This document shows, piece by piece, positions 34,783 through 43,015 of a DNA stretch of 64,000 nt. How positions within the stretch are numbered: the first letter of the stretch is position 1; each line of letters opens with the position of its first letter. This DNA is from Nakamurella multipartita DSM 44233. GTDB taxonomy: Bacteria > Actinomycetota > Actinomycetes > Mycobacteriales > Nakamurellaceae. The stretch is taken from positions 558,001 to 622,000 of the forward strand of contig NC_013235.1 of assembly GCF_000024365.1 (NCBI RefSeq), in the 5' to 3' direction. The notes under the pieces are model-generated. The model did no database searches. It was given only the letters and a program-made list of their open reading frames with translations, and had not been told where the DNA came from. The position numbers were made by a program, and so were the translations under genes.

Positions 34783-35277
34783 GTGAGCACTGCCGGGACG
34801 AACACGACTGAGGGCTTCGGGGTCGCGGTCACCCGCGAGGACAGCACGTGGCGGTGCTCGCTCCTCGCGCCCGAACTGCTCGACGATCTGGACGGTGTGA
34901 TCACCGGCCTGCGTCGGGTGGCCAGCAGCGGTCCGGTGTTCGCCATGCTGGCCGTCGACGACGAGTTCTTCGTGATCGTGCGGCCCATCCCGGGCGGGGC
35001 GGCGTTGCTGCTCTCGGACGCGACCGCCGGGCTGGACTACGACATCGCCGCCGACGTGCTCGACCTGCTCCAGGTGCAGATCCCGGAGGACGACGAGGTC
35101 GACGACGAGCCTTGGCCCGAGGGCGATCTGGGCCTGCTGGCCGATCTGGGCGTGGCCGAGCAGGAGATGCAGCTGATCGTCGACGACGTCGACCTGTACC
35201 CGGACGAGCAGCTGTCCATGATCGCCGCCCGCTGCGGGTTCGCCGACGCGTTCAGCGCGATCCTCGAGAAGGTCTGA
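34783..35277 (+). CDS. tRNA adenosine deaminase-associated protein
   Basis: A 164-residue acidic protein from a GTG start. It has the actinobacterial family pattern of a beta-rich N terminus (GFGVAVTREDSTWRCSLL, FAMLAVDDEFFVIVRPIPGG, LLLSDATAGLDYDIAADVLD) and an Asp/Glu-rich tail (PEDDEVDDEPWPEGD, DDVDLYPDEQLSMIAARCGF). These proteins are almost always encoded directly before tadA, as here with 11 bp between the genes. The exact role is unknown; a partner or regulator of TadA is inferred from conserved linkage. Confidence 0.9.
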   Translation: MSTAGTNTTEGFGVAVTREDSTWRCSLLAPELLDDLDGVITGLRRVASSGPVFAMLAVDDEFFVIVRPIPGGAALLLSDATAGLDYDIAADVLDLLQVQIPEDDEVDDEPWPEGDLGLLADLGVAEQEMQLIVDDVDLYPDEQLSMIAARCGFADAFSAILEKV

Positions 35278-35288
35278 CCCGCGCCGTC

Positions 35289-35768
35289 ATGCCGGGGGCC
35301 CGCGACGCCGCGGACGCGGAGCTGATCCGGCAGGCCCTGAACCTGGCCCGCCGGGCCCCGGACACCGGGGACCTGCCCATCGGGGCGCTGGTGCTGGACC
35401 CCGACGGGGTCGTCATCGGGCGGGGCCGGAACGCGCGGGAGGCCACCGGCGACCCGACCGCACACGCCGAGATCCTGGCCCTGCGGCAGGCCGCCGCGGC
35501 CCGCGGGCAGTGGAACCTGACCGGGTGCACGTTGGCCGTGACCGTCGAGCCGTGCACCATGTGCGCCGGGGCGGTCGTGCTGGCCCGCATCGAGACCGTG
35601 GTGTTCGGCTGCTGGGAGCCCAAGACCGGCGCCGCCGGCTCGTTGTGGGACGTGCTGCGCGACCGGCGGCTGACCCACCGGGTCCAGGTCCGCGGCGGGG
35701 TGCTGGAGCAGGAATCGGCCCAGCTGCTGCGCACCTTCTTCGCCGACCATCGACAACCGGGAGAATGA
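35289..35768 (+). CDS. tadA: tRNA(adenine34) deaminase TadA
   Basis: A 159-residue zinc deaminase forming inosine at the wobble position of tRNA-Arg(ACG). The zinc and catalytic motif is intact: HAE (TAHAEILAL, about residue 59) and PCTMCAG, with the C-terminal helix LLRTFFADHRQP. The ATG at 35289 fits the family length (150-165). It sits in an apparent operon with its associated protein and, seven bases on, an LLM oxidoreductase. Confidence 0.94.
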   Translation: MPGARDAADAELIRQALNLARRAPDTGDLPIGALVLDPDGVVIGRGRNAREATGDPTAHAEILALRQAAAARGQWNLTGCTLAVTVEPCTMCAGAVVLARIETVVFGCWEPKTGAAGSLWDVLRDRRLTHRVQVRGGVLEQESAQLLRTFFADHRQPGE

Positions 35769-35774
35769 GCACTC

Positions 35775-36824
35775 ATGCAGCTCGGTGTGTACAGCTTCGG
35801 TGACATCCACCCCAACCCGGTGACGCACGAAAAGGTCTCGCCCGCCCAGCGGATGGCCGACCTGCTGGAGCGGATCCGGTTGGCCGAGCAGGTGGGCCTG
35901 GACTTCTTCGGCATCGGCGAACACCACCGACCCGATTACGCCGTCTCCGCGCCGGCCACCGTGCTGGCCGCGGCGGCCGGGCAGACCAGCCGGATCGGGC
36001 TGGGCAGCGCGGTCACGGTGCTCTCGACCGAGGACCCGGTGCGGGTCTACCAGCAGTACGCCACGATCGACCTGATCTCCCGGGGCCGGGTCGAGCTGAT
36101 GGCCGGCCGCGGCTCGTTCATCGAGTCCTACCCGCTGTTCGGGGCCGAGTTGAGCGACTACGACGCCCTGTACGACGAGAAGATCCAGTTGTTGCTGCAG
36201 ATCGATGCCGGCAACCCGGTGACCTGGTCCGGGCAGTTCCGGCCGCGGCTGGACAAGGCGGTGATCCTGCCCCGGCCCTACCCCAAGCCCGAACTCGGTG
36301 AGCACCTGCGGATCAGCGTGGCCACCGGCGGAAATCCCGAATCCTCCGTCCGGGCCGGGCTTCTCGGCCTGCCGGTGAACTACGCGATCATCGGCGGGCA
36401 GCCGGCCCGGTTCGCCCCGCTGGTCGACCTGTACCGGCGCGCGTGCGCCCAGTCCGAGCGTCGCGGCGCGGTGCCGCAGGTCGCGGTGTCCGGGATGGGC
36501 TTCATCAGCGACGACGGCCGGGCGCTGGACACGTTCTTCCCGTACTGGTTCGACTCCATGCGCCGGATCGCTCGCGAGCGACGGTTTCCCGCGCCCGACC
36601 GGGCCTCCTACGAGGCGCAGGCGGCCCCCGGCGGGGCCTATTTCATCGGGACGCCCGAGCAGGTCGCCGAACGCATCGTGACGCTGCACGGGGTGCTCGG
36701 CCACGACCGCCAGCTGTTCCAGATGGACCTGTCCAGTGTCCCGCAGGCCGACTCGCTGCGGGCCATCGAGCTGCTGGGCACCGCCGTCGTCCCGCTCGTA
36801 CGGGCGGAGATCGGCACCGCCTGA
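35775..36824 (+). CDS. LLM-class flavin-dependent oxidoreductase
   Basis: A 349-residue luciferase-like monooxygenase-family TIM barrel. Typical segments are LGVYSFGDIHPNP, DFFGIGEHHRPDYAVSAP, IGLGSAVTVLSTEDPVRVYQQYATIDLISRGRVELMAGRGSF (split here as two recognisable pieces) and a C-terminal GTPEQVAERIVTLHGVLGHDRQLFQMD. FMN or F420 dependence and substrate cannot be told from sequence. It starts six bases after tadA and is probably co-transcribed. Confidence 0.88.
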   Translation: MQLGVYSFGDIHPNPVTHEKVSPAQRMADLLERIRLAEQVGLDFFGIGEHHRPDYAVSAPATVLAAAAGQTSRIGLGSAVTVLSTEDPVRVYQQYATIDLISRGRVELMAGRGSFIESYPLFGAELSDYDALYDEKIQLLLQIDAGNPVTWSGQFRPRLDKAVILPRPYPKPELGEHLRISVATGGNPESSVRAGLLGLPVNYAIIGGQPARFAPLVDLYRRACAQSERRGAVPQVAVSGMGFISDDGRALDTFFPYWFDSMRRIARERRFPAPDRASYEAQAAPGGAYFIGTPEQVAERIVTLHGVLGHDRQLFQMDLSSVPQADSLRAIELLGTAVVPLVRAEIGTA

Positions 36825-37050
36825 CCGCGAGTTGTACGGACAAGTGCGGACGAGTTCGGTCCTGTCTATTGCGCTGAACCGAGTCAGCGGTCACACTGGT
36901 CGGACGCCGCCATGCGGCCGGGGGAGCAGTGGCGCTCCCTCGCGCAGTGCGGTGTCCCCGGTCCGCACCCGGCGCTGTGTGCGGACCCGTGGCGGCTGCG
37001 CCACCATGGCCGTTGTCCACCATCCGATGCCCGAACGAAGGAGTTCTCGC

Positions 37051-38076
37051 ATGCGAGCAGTACGCGTGGTCGGTTACCACCGCAACCTCGAGCTGACCGA
37101 GGTGCCCAAGCCCGAGATCACCGGGCCGCACGACGTGATCGTCAAGATCGGTGGGGCCGGGGTCTGCCGGACCGACCTGCACATCCTCGAAGGCCAGTGG
37201 GAGCCCAAGACCCACGTGGCCCTGCCGTACACGATCGGGCACGAGAACGCCGGCTGGGTCGACGCCGTCGGCAGCGCCGTCACCAACGTCAAGGTCGGCG
37301 ACAAGGTGATCATGCATCCGCTGATCACCTGCGGGCTGTGCCGGGCCTGCCGCTTCGGTGACGACGTGCACTGCGAGAACTCCCAGTTCCCGGGCATCGA
37401 CACCGAGGGTGGTTACGCCGACTACCTCAAGACCTCCGCCCGCAGCGTCGTCAAGATCGACGATTCGCTGGAGCCGGCCGACGTCGCCGCGCTGGCCGAC
37501 GCCGGGCTGACCGCCTACCACGCGGCCGCCAAGGCGGCCCGCAAGCTGCGCCCCGGCGACCGGTGCGTGATGATCGGCGCCGGCGGTCTGGGACACATCG
37601 GGATCCAGGTGCTCAAGGCGCTCTCGCCGGCCGACCTGATCGTGGTCGATCGCAACCCGGCCGCCCTGGAGCTGGCCAAGTCCATCGGCGCCGACATCAC
37701 GGTGGTGGCCGACGGCACCGAGGTGCAGCAGATCCTGGACATCACCGGCGGGCACGGGGCCGAGCAGGTCATCGACTTCGTCGGTGAGGGCGGGTCCACC
37801 GCCAAGGGTCTGGACATGACCCGGCGGGCCGGCGACTACCACGTCGTCGGGTACGGCGAGAACGTCGACATCGCGACCATCGATCTGATCTCCACCGAGC
37901 GCAACATCATCGGCAACCTGGTCGGCAGCTACAACGACCTGGTCGAGCTCATGGCGCTGGCCGCTCGGGGCAAGGTCACCCTGCATACGGCCAAGTACCG
38001 CCTCGATCAGTTCCAGGACGCCCTGGACGACCTGGACGCCGGCAAGGTGCGCGGACGGGCCATCCTCATCCCGTAG
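37051..38076 (+). CDS. Zinc-dependent alcohol dehydrogenase (MDR family)
   Basis: A 341-residue medium-chain dehydrogenase. Catalytic zinc residues are seen in AGVCRTDLH (Cys) and IGHENAGWV (His-Glu). The four structural-zinc cysteines are in the segment CGLCRACRFGDDVHC. The nucleotide-binding motif is GAGGLGHIG followed by IVVDRNP, an acidic strand end suggesting NAD. An AAGGAG box is seven bases before the ATG. A 226-bp promoter region without genes precedes it and a strong hairpin terminator follows, so it is monocistronic. Substrate unknown. Confidence 0.92.
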   Translation: MRAVRVVGYHRNLELTEVPKPEITGPHDVIVKIGGAGVCRTDLHILEGQWEPKTHVALPYTIGHENAGWVDAVGSAVTNVKVGDKVIMHPLITCGLCRACRFGDDVHCENSQFPGIDTEGGYADYLKTSARSVVKIDDSLEPADVAALADAGLTAYHAAAKAARKLRPGDRCVMIGAGGLGHIGIQVLKALSPADLIVVDRNPAALELAKSIGADITVVADGTEVQQILDITGGHGAEQVIDFVGEGGSTAKGLDMTRRAGDYHVVGYGENVDIATIDLISTERNIIGNLVGSYNDLVELMALAARGKVTLHTAKYRLDQFQDALDDLDAGKVRGRAILIP

Positions 38077-38105
38077 GTCCGGTCCCGCCGGCGGGGTCCG
38101 AAGCC

Positions 38106-38152
38106 ACCAACCCCGGTGAGCAGCCAATGGCTGTCTGCTCACCGGGGTTGGT
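38106..38152. terminator. Bidirectional hairpin terminator
   Basis: An 18-bp perfect stem (ACCAACCCCGGTGAGCAG with its complement at 38135-38152) encloses an 11-base loop. It lies between the convergent alcohol dehydrogenase and DHA2 transporter genes and would serve both strands. In the plus direction it is followed by TTCATG rather than a T-run. Confidence 0.85.
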
Positions 38153-38163
38153 TCATGCTCGGA

Positions 38164-39738
38164 TCAGCTTTCGGCGCCCTTGCCGCGCAGCGTCACCCAG
38201 ACCAGGGCGGCGGCCGCGAGGACCAGGACCACCGCGATACCCGACGTCAGCACGACACCGCCGTCAAAGGCGTGCCGGGCCGAGTCGAGCAACTCGGTGG
38301 CGGCCGGCTCGGGCAAGGTGGCGGCGACCGTGGTCGCCCCGCCGAGGGTTTCCGACGCGCTGGTCGCGGCGGCCGCGTCCAGACCGGCCGGGACGACGAC
38401 CCGGGCGCTGTAGACCGCGGACAGGATGCCGCCCAGGACCGCGGTGCCCAGCACCGCGCCCAGCTCGTAGGCGGTCTCCGAGATGGCCGAGGCGGCGCCG
38501 GCCTTGTCGGCCGGCACGCTGGAGACGATCACGTCGTTGGAGATCGTCTCCGCGGCCCCGATGCCCAGGCTGAGCAGCACGAATGCGGCGCCCAACCCGA
38601 ACGCGCTGGGGTCGTTCGCGGTGAACAGGATCGCCGTGTAGCCCGCGGCGCTGATCAACAGGCCGCCGGCTACCACCACCCGCGGTGGCACCACTCGCAC
38701 CAGCGGCACCACGGCCAGCCCGGCGACGATGGTCACGATCAGGCCGGGCAGCAGGATCAGGCCGGCCTGCATCGGGCTGTGGCCCAGCACCAGCTGCAGG
38801 TGCTGTGCGACGAAGAACAGGAACCCGACCAGCGCGAACACGGCCAGCAGGTTGGCCAGCACCGCGCCGGTGAAGGCGCTGCGCCGGAACAATCGCACGT
38901 CCAGCATCGGGTTCGGGCGGGTCAGCTGCCGGCGCACGAATGCCGAGCCGGCCAGCAGGCCGACCGCGACCAGGCCGATGGCCAGGGTCGAGATGCCGTC
39001 GTGCGCGACCGCCTTGATCGCGTAGACCAGCGGGGCCATGGTCAGCAGCGACAGCGCGATGCTGACCAGGTCCAGCCGGCCCGGGTTCGGGTCCTTGGAC
39101 TCGGGCACGAAGATCGGCGCCAGGATCAGCAGCAGGACCAGGACGGGCACGGCCATCAGGAAGGCCGAACCCCACCAGTAGTGCTCCAGTAGGAACCCGC
39201 CGACGATGGGGCCGAGCGCGGCGCCACCGGAGAACCCGGCCGCCCAGATCGCGATGGCCAGCCGGCGCTGTTGCCGGTCGACGAACAGGTTGCGCAGCAG
39301 CGACAGGGTCGCCGGCATCAGCATGGCGCCGAAGAAGCCCAGGGCGGCGCGGGCGGCGATCAGCCACTGCGCGCTGGGGGCGTAGGCGGCCAGGGCCGAG
39401 ACGGCGGCGAAGCCGACGGCGCCGATCAGCAGCAGCCGGCGCCGACCGATGCGGTCGGCCAGGCTGCCCATGGAGACCAGCAGGCCGGCCAGCACCAGCG
39501 GGTAGATGTCGACCATCCACAGCAGTTGGGTGCCGGTCGGGGTCAGCGACTGCGAGATCGAGGGCAGGGCGAAGCTGAGCACGGTGGCGTCCACGGCGAC
39601 CAGCAGCACCGGCAGCATCAGGACCGCCAGGGCGATCCACTCGCGGACGCCGGCGCGGGGCCCGGCCGACGGGGTCGTCGAAAGGGTGACCGGTGCGCCG
39701 GTCGCCGAGGTGGCGATCGGGTGCAGGGTCGAGGTCAT
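38164..39738 (-). CDS. DHA2-family MFS drug efflux transporter (14 TM)
   Basis: A 524-residue transporter with about 14 hydrophobic segments. The family signature is visible in WIALAVLMLPVLLVAVDATVL-type first helix (Asp in the D-x-T-V motif), GSLADRIGRRRLLLIG (motif A) and the later FSGGAALGPIVGGFLLEHYWW (motif C-like). It resembles LfrA/QacA/EmrB proton-driven exporters of cationic or hydrophobic drugs. It is divergent from a TetR regulator with a palindromic operator between them, the classic arrangement of a drug-inducible pump. Confidence 0.92.
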   Translation of the reverse strand: MTSTLHPIATSATGAPVTLSTTPSAGPRAGVREWIALAVLMLPVLLVAVDATVLSFALPSISQSLTPTGTQLLWMVDIYPLVLAGLLVSMGSLADRIGRRRLLLIGAVGFAAVSALAAYAPSAQWLIAARAALGFFGAMLMPATLSLLRNLFVDRQQRRLAIAIWAAGFSGGAALGPIVGGFLLEHYWWGSAFLMAVPVLVLLLILAPIFVPESKDPNPGRLDLVSIALSLLTMAPLVYAIKAVAHDGISTLAIGLVAVGLLAGSAFVRRQLTRPNPMLDVRLFRRSAFTGAVLANLLAVFALVGFLFFVAQHLQLVLGHSPMQAGLILLPGLIVTIVAGLAVVPLVRVVPPRVVVAGGLLISAAGYTAILFTANDPSAFGLGAAFVLLSLGIGAAETISNDVIVSSVPADKAGAASAISETAYELGAVLGTAVLGGILSAVYSARVVVPAGLDAAAATSASETLGGATTVAATLPEPAATELLDSARHAFDGGVVLTSGIAVVLVLAAAALVWVTLRGKGAES

Positions 39739-39773
39739 GACTTCACAGCTCCAGGTCGTGCGTACGTGTGCTA

Positions 39774-39803
39774 GTTACTATACCGACCAGACGGTACAGT
39801 AAC
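39774..39803. promoter_or_regulatory. TetR-type operator
   Basis: GTTACTATACCG and CGGTACAGTAAC form a 12-bp inverted repeat (one mismatch) around six central bases, in the 115-bp gap between the divergent efflux and tetR genes, 36 bp from the pump start. Position and symmetry support binding of the adjacent TetR dimer(s), repressing the pump and possibly itself. Confidence 0.8.
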
Positions 39804-39853
39804 AAGCCTGGCGGGGTGGTGGTGCAGGGCATCACACCCGCTACCGTTGACCG

Positions 39854-40441
39854 GTGCCTCCGCCGCCTGCCGCCCGCGACCGGGTGCTCGACGCGCTCGA
39901 ACGCCTGCTGGTCGCCAGCGGGGAGCGGGCCGCCACCCTGGAAGCCGTGGCCCGGGAGGCCGGTGTGTCCAAGGGCGGCCTGATCTACCACTTCCCCTCC
40001 CGTGAGGCGATGGTCGAGGGGCTGCTCGACCGGATGCGGGCGCGGGCCGCCGACGACCTGGCCCTGATGGCCGCCGCCCCGGAGGGCGTGGTCGCCTACT
40101 TCCTGCGGACCTCGCAGAACGCCGACACCCCGTTCGACCGGAGCCTGGTGGCCGCCACCCGCCTGCGCTCGCACGCCAGCGCCCGTGAGGCTCTGGGTGA
40201 GGTGCAGCGTCAGTGGTACGACGCGATCCTGACCGCCGTCGGCGACCAGACCGTGGCCCAGATGGTGATGCTGATGGGGGACGGGCTCTACTACAACGCC
40301 TCCGCCCCGGATGCCCTGGCCAGCGTGGGCACCCCGCAGTACCAGGCCAAGGTCGAGGACATGGTCGAGCTGGTCGCCGCCCTGGTCCGGCTCCGTGGCG
40401 AGGCCGGGCAGGGCCGGAGCACCCCCGCGCAGCCGGTATAG
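39854..40441 (+). CDS. TetR-family transcriptional regulator
   Basis: A 195-residue regulator from a GTG start. The N-terminal helix-turn-helix reads RVLDALERLLVASGERAATL and then VAREAGVSKGGLIYHFPSREAM. The C-terminal domain (about 60-195) resembles TetR_C ligand domains (DDLALMAAAPEGVVAYFLRTS). It is likely the repressor of the divergent DHA2 pump through the palindrome between them. It ends eight bases before the tRNA-Ser gene. Confidence 0.9.
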   Translation: MPPPPAARDRVLDALERLLVASGERAATLEAVAREAGVSKGGLIYHFPSREAMVEGLLDRMRARAADDLALMAAAPEGVVAYFLRTSQNADTPFDRSLVAATRLRSHASAREALGEVQRQWYDAILTAVGDQTVAQMVMLMGDGLYYNASAPDALASVGTPQYQAKVEDMVELVAALVRLRGEAGQGRSTPAQPV

Positions 40442-40449
40442 TTTCCGCC

Positions 40450-40539
40450 GGTAGCGTGTCCGAGCGGCCGAAGGAGCACGCCTCGAAAGCGTGTGAGGGG
40501 GCAACTCCTCCGTGGGTTCAAATCCCACCGCTACCGCCA
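40450..40539 (+). tRNA. tRNA-Ser (anticodon CGA)
   Basis: A class II tRNA with all arms: acceptor GGTAGCG/CGCTACC, anticodon stem CACGC/GCGTG around loop CTCGAAA (anticodon CGA), a long variable arm (GAGGGGGCAACTCCTC zone), T arm GTGGG-TTCAAAT-CCCAC and an encoded CCA. It reads serine codon UCG. The 3' 59 bases from the anticodon loop are also part of a direct repeat found 5.1 kb downstream, so this gene is the integration site of the element that follows. Confidence 0.97.
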
Positions 40540-40550
40540 CGATCAGCGCA
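40481..40550 (+). repeat. Left attachment repeat (att site) in tRNA-Ser
   Basis: Seventy bases starting CCTCGAAAGC in the anticodon loop and running 11 bases past the CCA end are identical to 45625-45694. Tyrosine recombinases commonly cross over in the anticodon or T loop of tRNA genes and restore the tRNA from the element's copy. The intact tRNA lies at this end. Confidence 0.92.
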
Positions 40551-40586
40551 AACGCCGAGCGCCTCCGCCAGGAGCGCTCGGCGTTT
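40550..40586 (+). terminator. Hairpin terminator after tRNA-Ser
   Basis: AAACGCCGAGCGC pairs with GCGCTCGGCGTTT (13 bp) around an 11-base loop, followed by CGCTCTTAG. It ends the tRNA transcript. A decayed version of the same hairpin follows the right-hand att repeat (45694 onward). Confidence 0.85.
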
Positions 40587-40591
40587 CGCTC

Positions 40592-40612
40592 TTAGTCTCA
40601 GTTTTAGTCTCA
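40592..40612. promoter_or_regulatory. Left arm-type recombinase-binding repeats (putative)
   Basis: TTAGTCTCA occurs twice at a 12-bp spacing (40592, 40604), 42 bp beyond the left att core. The same pair in slightly altered form occurs at 45511 and 45523 inside the right end. Paired direct repeats at both ends of a tyrosine-recombinase element are typical of arm sites. Confidence 0.55.
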
Positions 40613-40839
40613 TTCGCCTCAGAGGGGCCTGCCCGGGTCCTCTTGGCAGTCGAGTAGATCTGGTTGCCTTCCGCCAGGCGCACACCAAGTAGGTGAGGGG
40701 TCGACCTAGCACCTGGAAGATTTCCGGGTGTCGCGATGAGCGGCGGTTGCCTCGCCGACTCAGCCGGTGCGCTGCATCTCGGCTTTGTCTCATGGCAGGC
40801 TGAACATCAACGAGAGCGACGTCGATAGGAAGGCAGCAG

Positions 40840-41184
40840 ATGGTCAGCGACGGTCAGCCCCGATCCCACCTGCTGGGAACCTTCGCCAGGATTGTGACCG
40901 AGGAGATGGCTGGTGAGCGGAAGGCCGCGAGCGATCCGAACTGGAAGGGCCGGCTGCTCAGCGAGGTCTTGGAAGAGACCGGAGGCCAATATGAGTATGT
41001 CTTGGACATCCCAGATCGCGTCATGGCTGACCTGCAACGTCACGTCGACTTGGTAGACGACCCGGTAGCCCGTCAGGTCCTCGAAACTGGCAGGCTTGTT
41101 GTCCCGTTCGAGAACCTGAACGGACTCGATCCCGCGACGACCCGCGTTGCGCTCGGCTTCGGCTTCGGCGGTCACCCAGCCTAA
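40840..41184 (+). CDS. Hypothetical protein of the integrative element
   Basis: A 114-residue protein, MVSDGQPRSHLLGTFARIV onwards, mostly helical and acidic with no recognised domain. A GGAAGG tract six to ten bases before the ATG supports translation. It converges with the recombinase gene. An open frame on the opposite strand over the same bases (40807-41175) has no ribosome-binding site and is less protein-like. Its position next to the att site would suit a recombination directionality factor, but no winged-helix motif is visible. Confidence 0.5.
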   Translation: MVSDGQPRSHLLGTFARIVTEEMAGERKAASDPNWKGRLLSEVLEETGGQYEYVLDIPDRVMADLQRHVDLVDDPVARQVLETGRLVVPFENLNGLDPATTRVALGFGFGGHPA

Positions 41185-41323
41185 AGTCGCCTATCGAACC
41201 GCGTTCTCGGTCTGCTACTCACCGTCTCGCAGCTGTACCAGCAGCGGATCCCGCCTACTCGGAAGGGCCCAGTTCTGCTCCATGGTGAGGATTGGGCGAC
41301 CTGCGCCCGGCGCCACGCTTGCG

Positions 41324-42058
41324 TCAGGGCGAGCGCCAGATCAGCTCGCCGACGCGGTTCGCGATGTCCCGTTGAACGTGCACGGTCACGTGCTGGTAGC
41401 GCGATGCCATGGCCGAGTGCGACCACCCCATGATCTTCATGACGGCCTGCTCCGGCACGCCCAGGATCAGCAGAACAGTCGCCGCCGTGTGGCGGGCATC
41501 ATGCAGGCGAGCGTCGCGAACGCCGGACGCCGCGAGCAGCCGCTTCCACTCGGTGTAGTCAGTACGTGGGTTGATCGGAGCACCGGTCGGCGTGGCGAAC
41601 AGCCAATCGCCCTCCGTCCATAGCTGGGCCGCCACGTCCCGCTCGGCGGCCTGGGCCACGCGATGCTGACGCAGCAACAAGACCAGCTGATCGGGCAGCC
41701 CGACGGTCCGGCGCCCGGCTCGCGACTTGGTTTCCGCCGTCTCCGTCCGCTCGGGAATCCGCTGCGGGCACCGCCCGCCGTGTTGCTGGCCGCAGCTCCC
41801 GTCACAGCCATGTCGCCACCGTGGACGCAGGCGCGCCCGTCGCACGATCAGGATCCCGGCGTCCAGGTCGACATCCGACCACTTCAGGCCAAGCGCCTCG
41901 CCTTGACGCAGGCCCAGCGCCAGGGCGACGGCCCACCGCGCTCCATTGCGGGAGTTCATGGCCGTGCTCAGCAAGTGCTGAACCTCTTCGACCCCGAACG
42001 GTTCGACCTCGTGCTCGGTCAGCCGAGGCGCCTTTGCGAGCGACGCCGGATTCTGGAC
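41324..42058 (-). pseudogene. Tyrosine recombinase (integrase), truncated: catalytic domain only
   Basis: The catalytic domain is complete: GLRQGEALGL (Arg), LHDARHTAAT (His-x-x-Arg), GWSHSAMASRYQHV (His and nucleophile Tyr). Upstream codons still read integrase-like (VQNPASLAKAPRLTEHEVEP) to about 42058, where homology stops. The N-terminal core-binding and arm-binding domains are gone and the frame continues into unrelated sequence. The first ATG in the remaining part is at about 41974. At the same junction a plus-strand gene remnant begins, so one deletion or rearrangement truncated both genes. Confidence 0.8.
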
Positions 42059-42059
42059 G

Positions 42060-42479
42060 AAGCAGTTCCTAGGGCATCCGTCATTCCTGCTCGTTGGAGC
42101 AAATGCCCGCTTAGCTCCCGAAGCAGAAGGCGCTGCTCTCTCTATTGCAGATTCTGCCCTGGCTTGGCTTTGCGCAGACGTGCGAAATACGCTCGTGCGG
42201 GACGCTGTCCAGTTGTTCGACTATCGACGAAATGATATTCGTGTCGGCCCTGCAATGGCCAGGATGGCGTATGTTCGCGGGGTGGCGACTGGCCGCGGCT
42301 GGATTCGCGACTTGGAGGCGCCTCGAAGTGTGATTCCACTGAACGCCGACTTCTTGCCCCGGACGCGATGGCCGGAAAATCAGACGATCCGCTCTGATCT
42401 ACGTCAAGCGGTTCAGGCTCTTCATTGTTCGATTTTGCAAGTAGGGGATATAGTTGCTCAGAATCTCTCGCTATGGTAA
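42060..42479 (+). pseudogene. 5'-truncated gene remnant of unknown function
   Basis: From 42060 the plus strand is open for 139 codons to a TAA, with protein-like composition (KQFLGHPSFLLVGANARLAP, ALSIADSALAWLCADVRNTL, PLNADFLPRTRWPENQ). There is no start codon before GTG 42180, and the frame begins exactly where integrase homology ends. I read it as the C-terminal part of a gene cut by a deletion. It may belong with the HEPN-motif fragment downstream. No family was recognised. Confidence 0.45.
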
Positions 42480-42666
42480 TGCATCGAGTTCTACGCTGGC
42501 ACCGTGAAATTGGCAAGGCATTAGGGCCGGCGCAACGCAGAGCTTTGCGAGAGGCGATATTGACCTGCTAGACATGGACGCCGGAGCAATCGATTATTCC
42601 GGGTAATGTCGTGGAGATTCTAAATAGTCCTCCGCTCCTACTGCGCTTCCGTACCAGGCTACTTCG

Positions 42667-42897
42667 CGATAGGTTCCGTTCACCACCAATGAATTGCAGA
42701 TCATAGAGCGGCTGTGGAAAGCGCGTAACGATGCCGTCCATGGAATCGCGCCGACTCCGCCCGAACCCTCGAACCTGAGGTTGGGTGTGCACTGGATGTC
42801 ACGAGCACTGGTAACTGCTTGGGCTGAGTCGGCACCTAAACCATCTCCGTCTCCGCTCCGAACGTACATAGACGTGCCCGCGGGCTTCTCTAAGTGA
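42667..42897 (+). pseudogene. Gene fragment with HEPN-type RNxxxH motif
   Basis: A frame after an in-frame TAG reads VPFTTNELQIIERLWKARND then AVHGIAPTPPEPSN and ends SRALVTAWAE...GFSK before a TGA. The R-N-D-A-V-H hexapeptide in a helical context matches the R-N-x3-H catalytic motif of HEPN ribonucleases common in defence and toxin systems. No ATG begins it and the upstream bases contain stops, so it appears to be a fragment. The 187 bases between this and the previous remnant hold nothing I can assign; 42898-43015 likewise. Confidence 0.4.
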
Positions 42898-43015
42898 ATG
42901 CGCTAGAATGACTGTTCGTCGGTGCCTATTATCGTTCTATGCGAATAGAGGTCATGGGTTCCGTCTTAATTGCGTCCGAGTGGGCCTTTCGCAGAGGCGC
43001 GGGTTTTCCGAGGAA

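Noticed and set aside
40807-41175. A minus-strand frame of 122 codons at the left end of the element.
   Set aside because: It overlaps the plus-strand 114-codon gene, which has a better ribosome-binding site and more natural composition.
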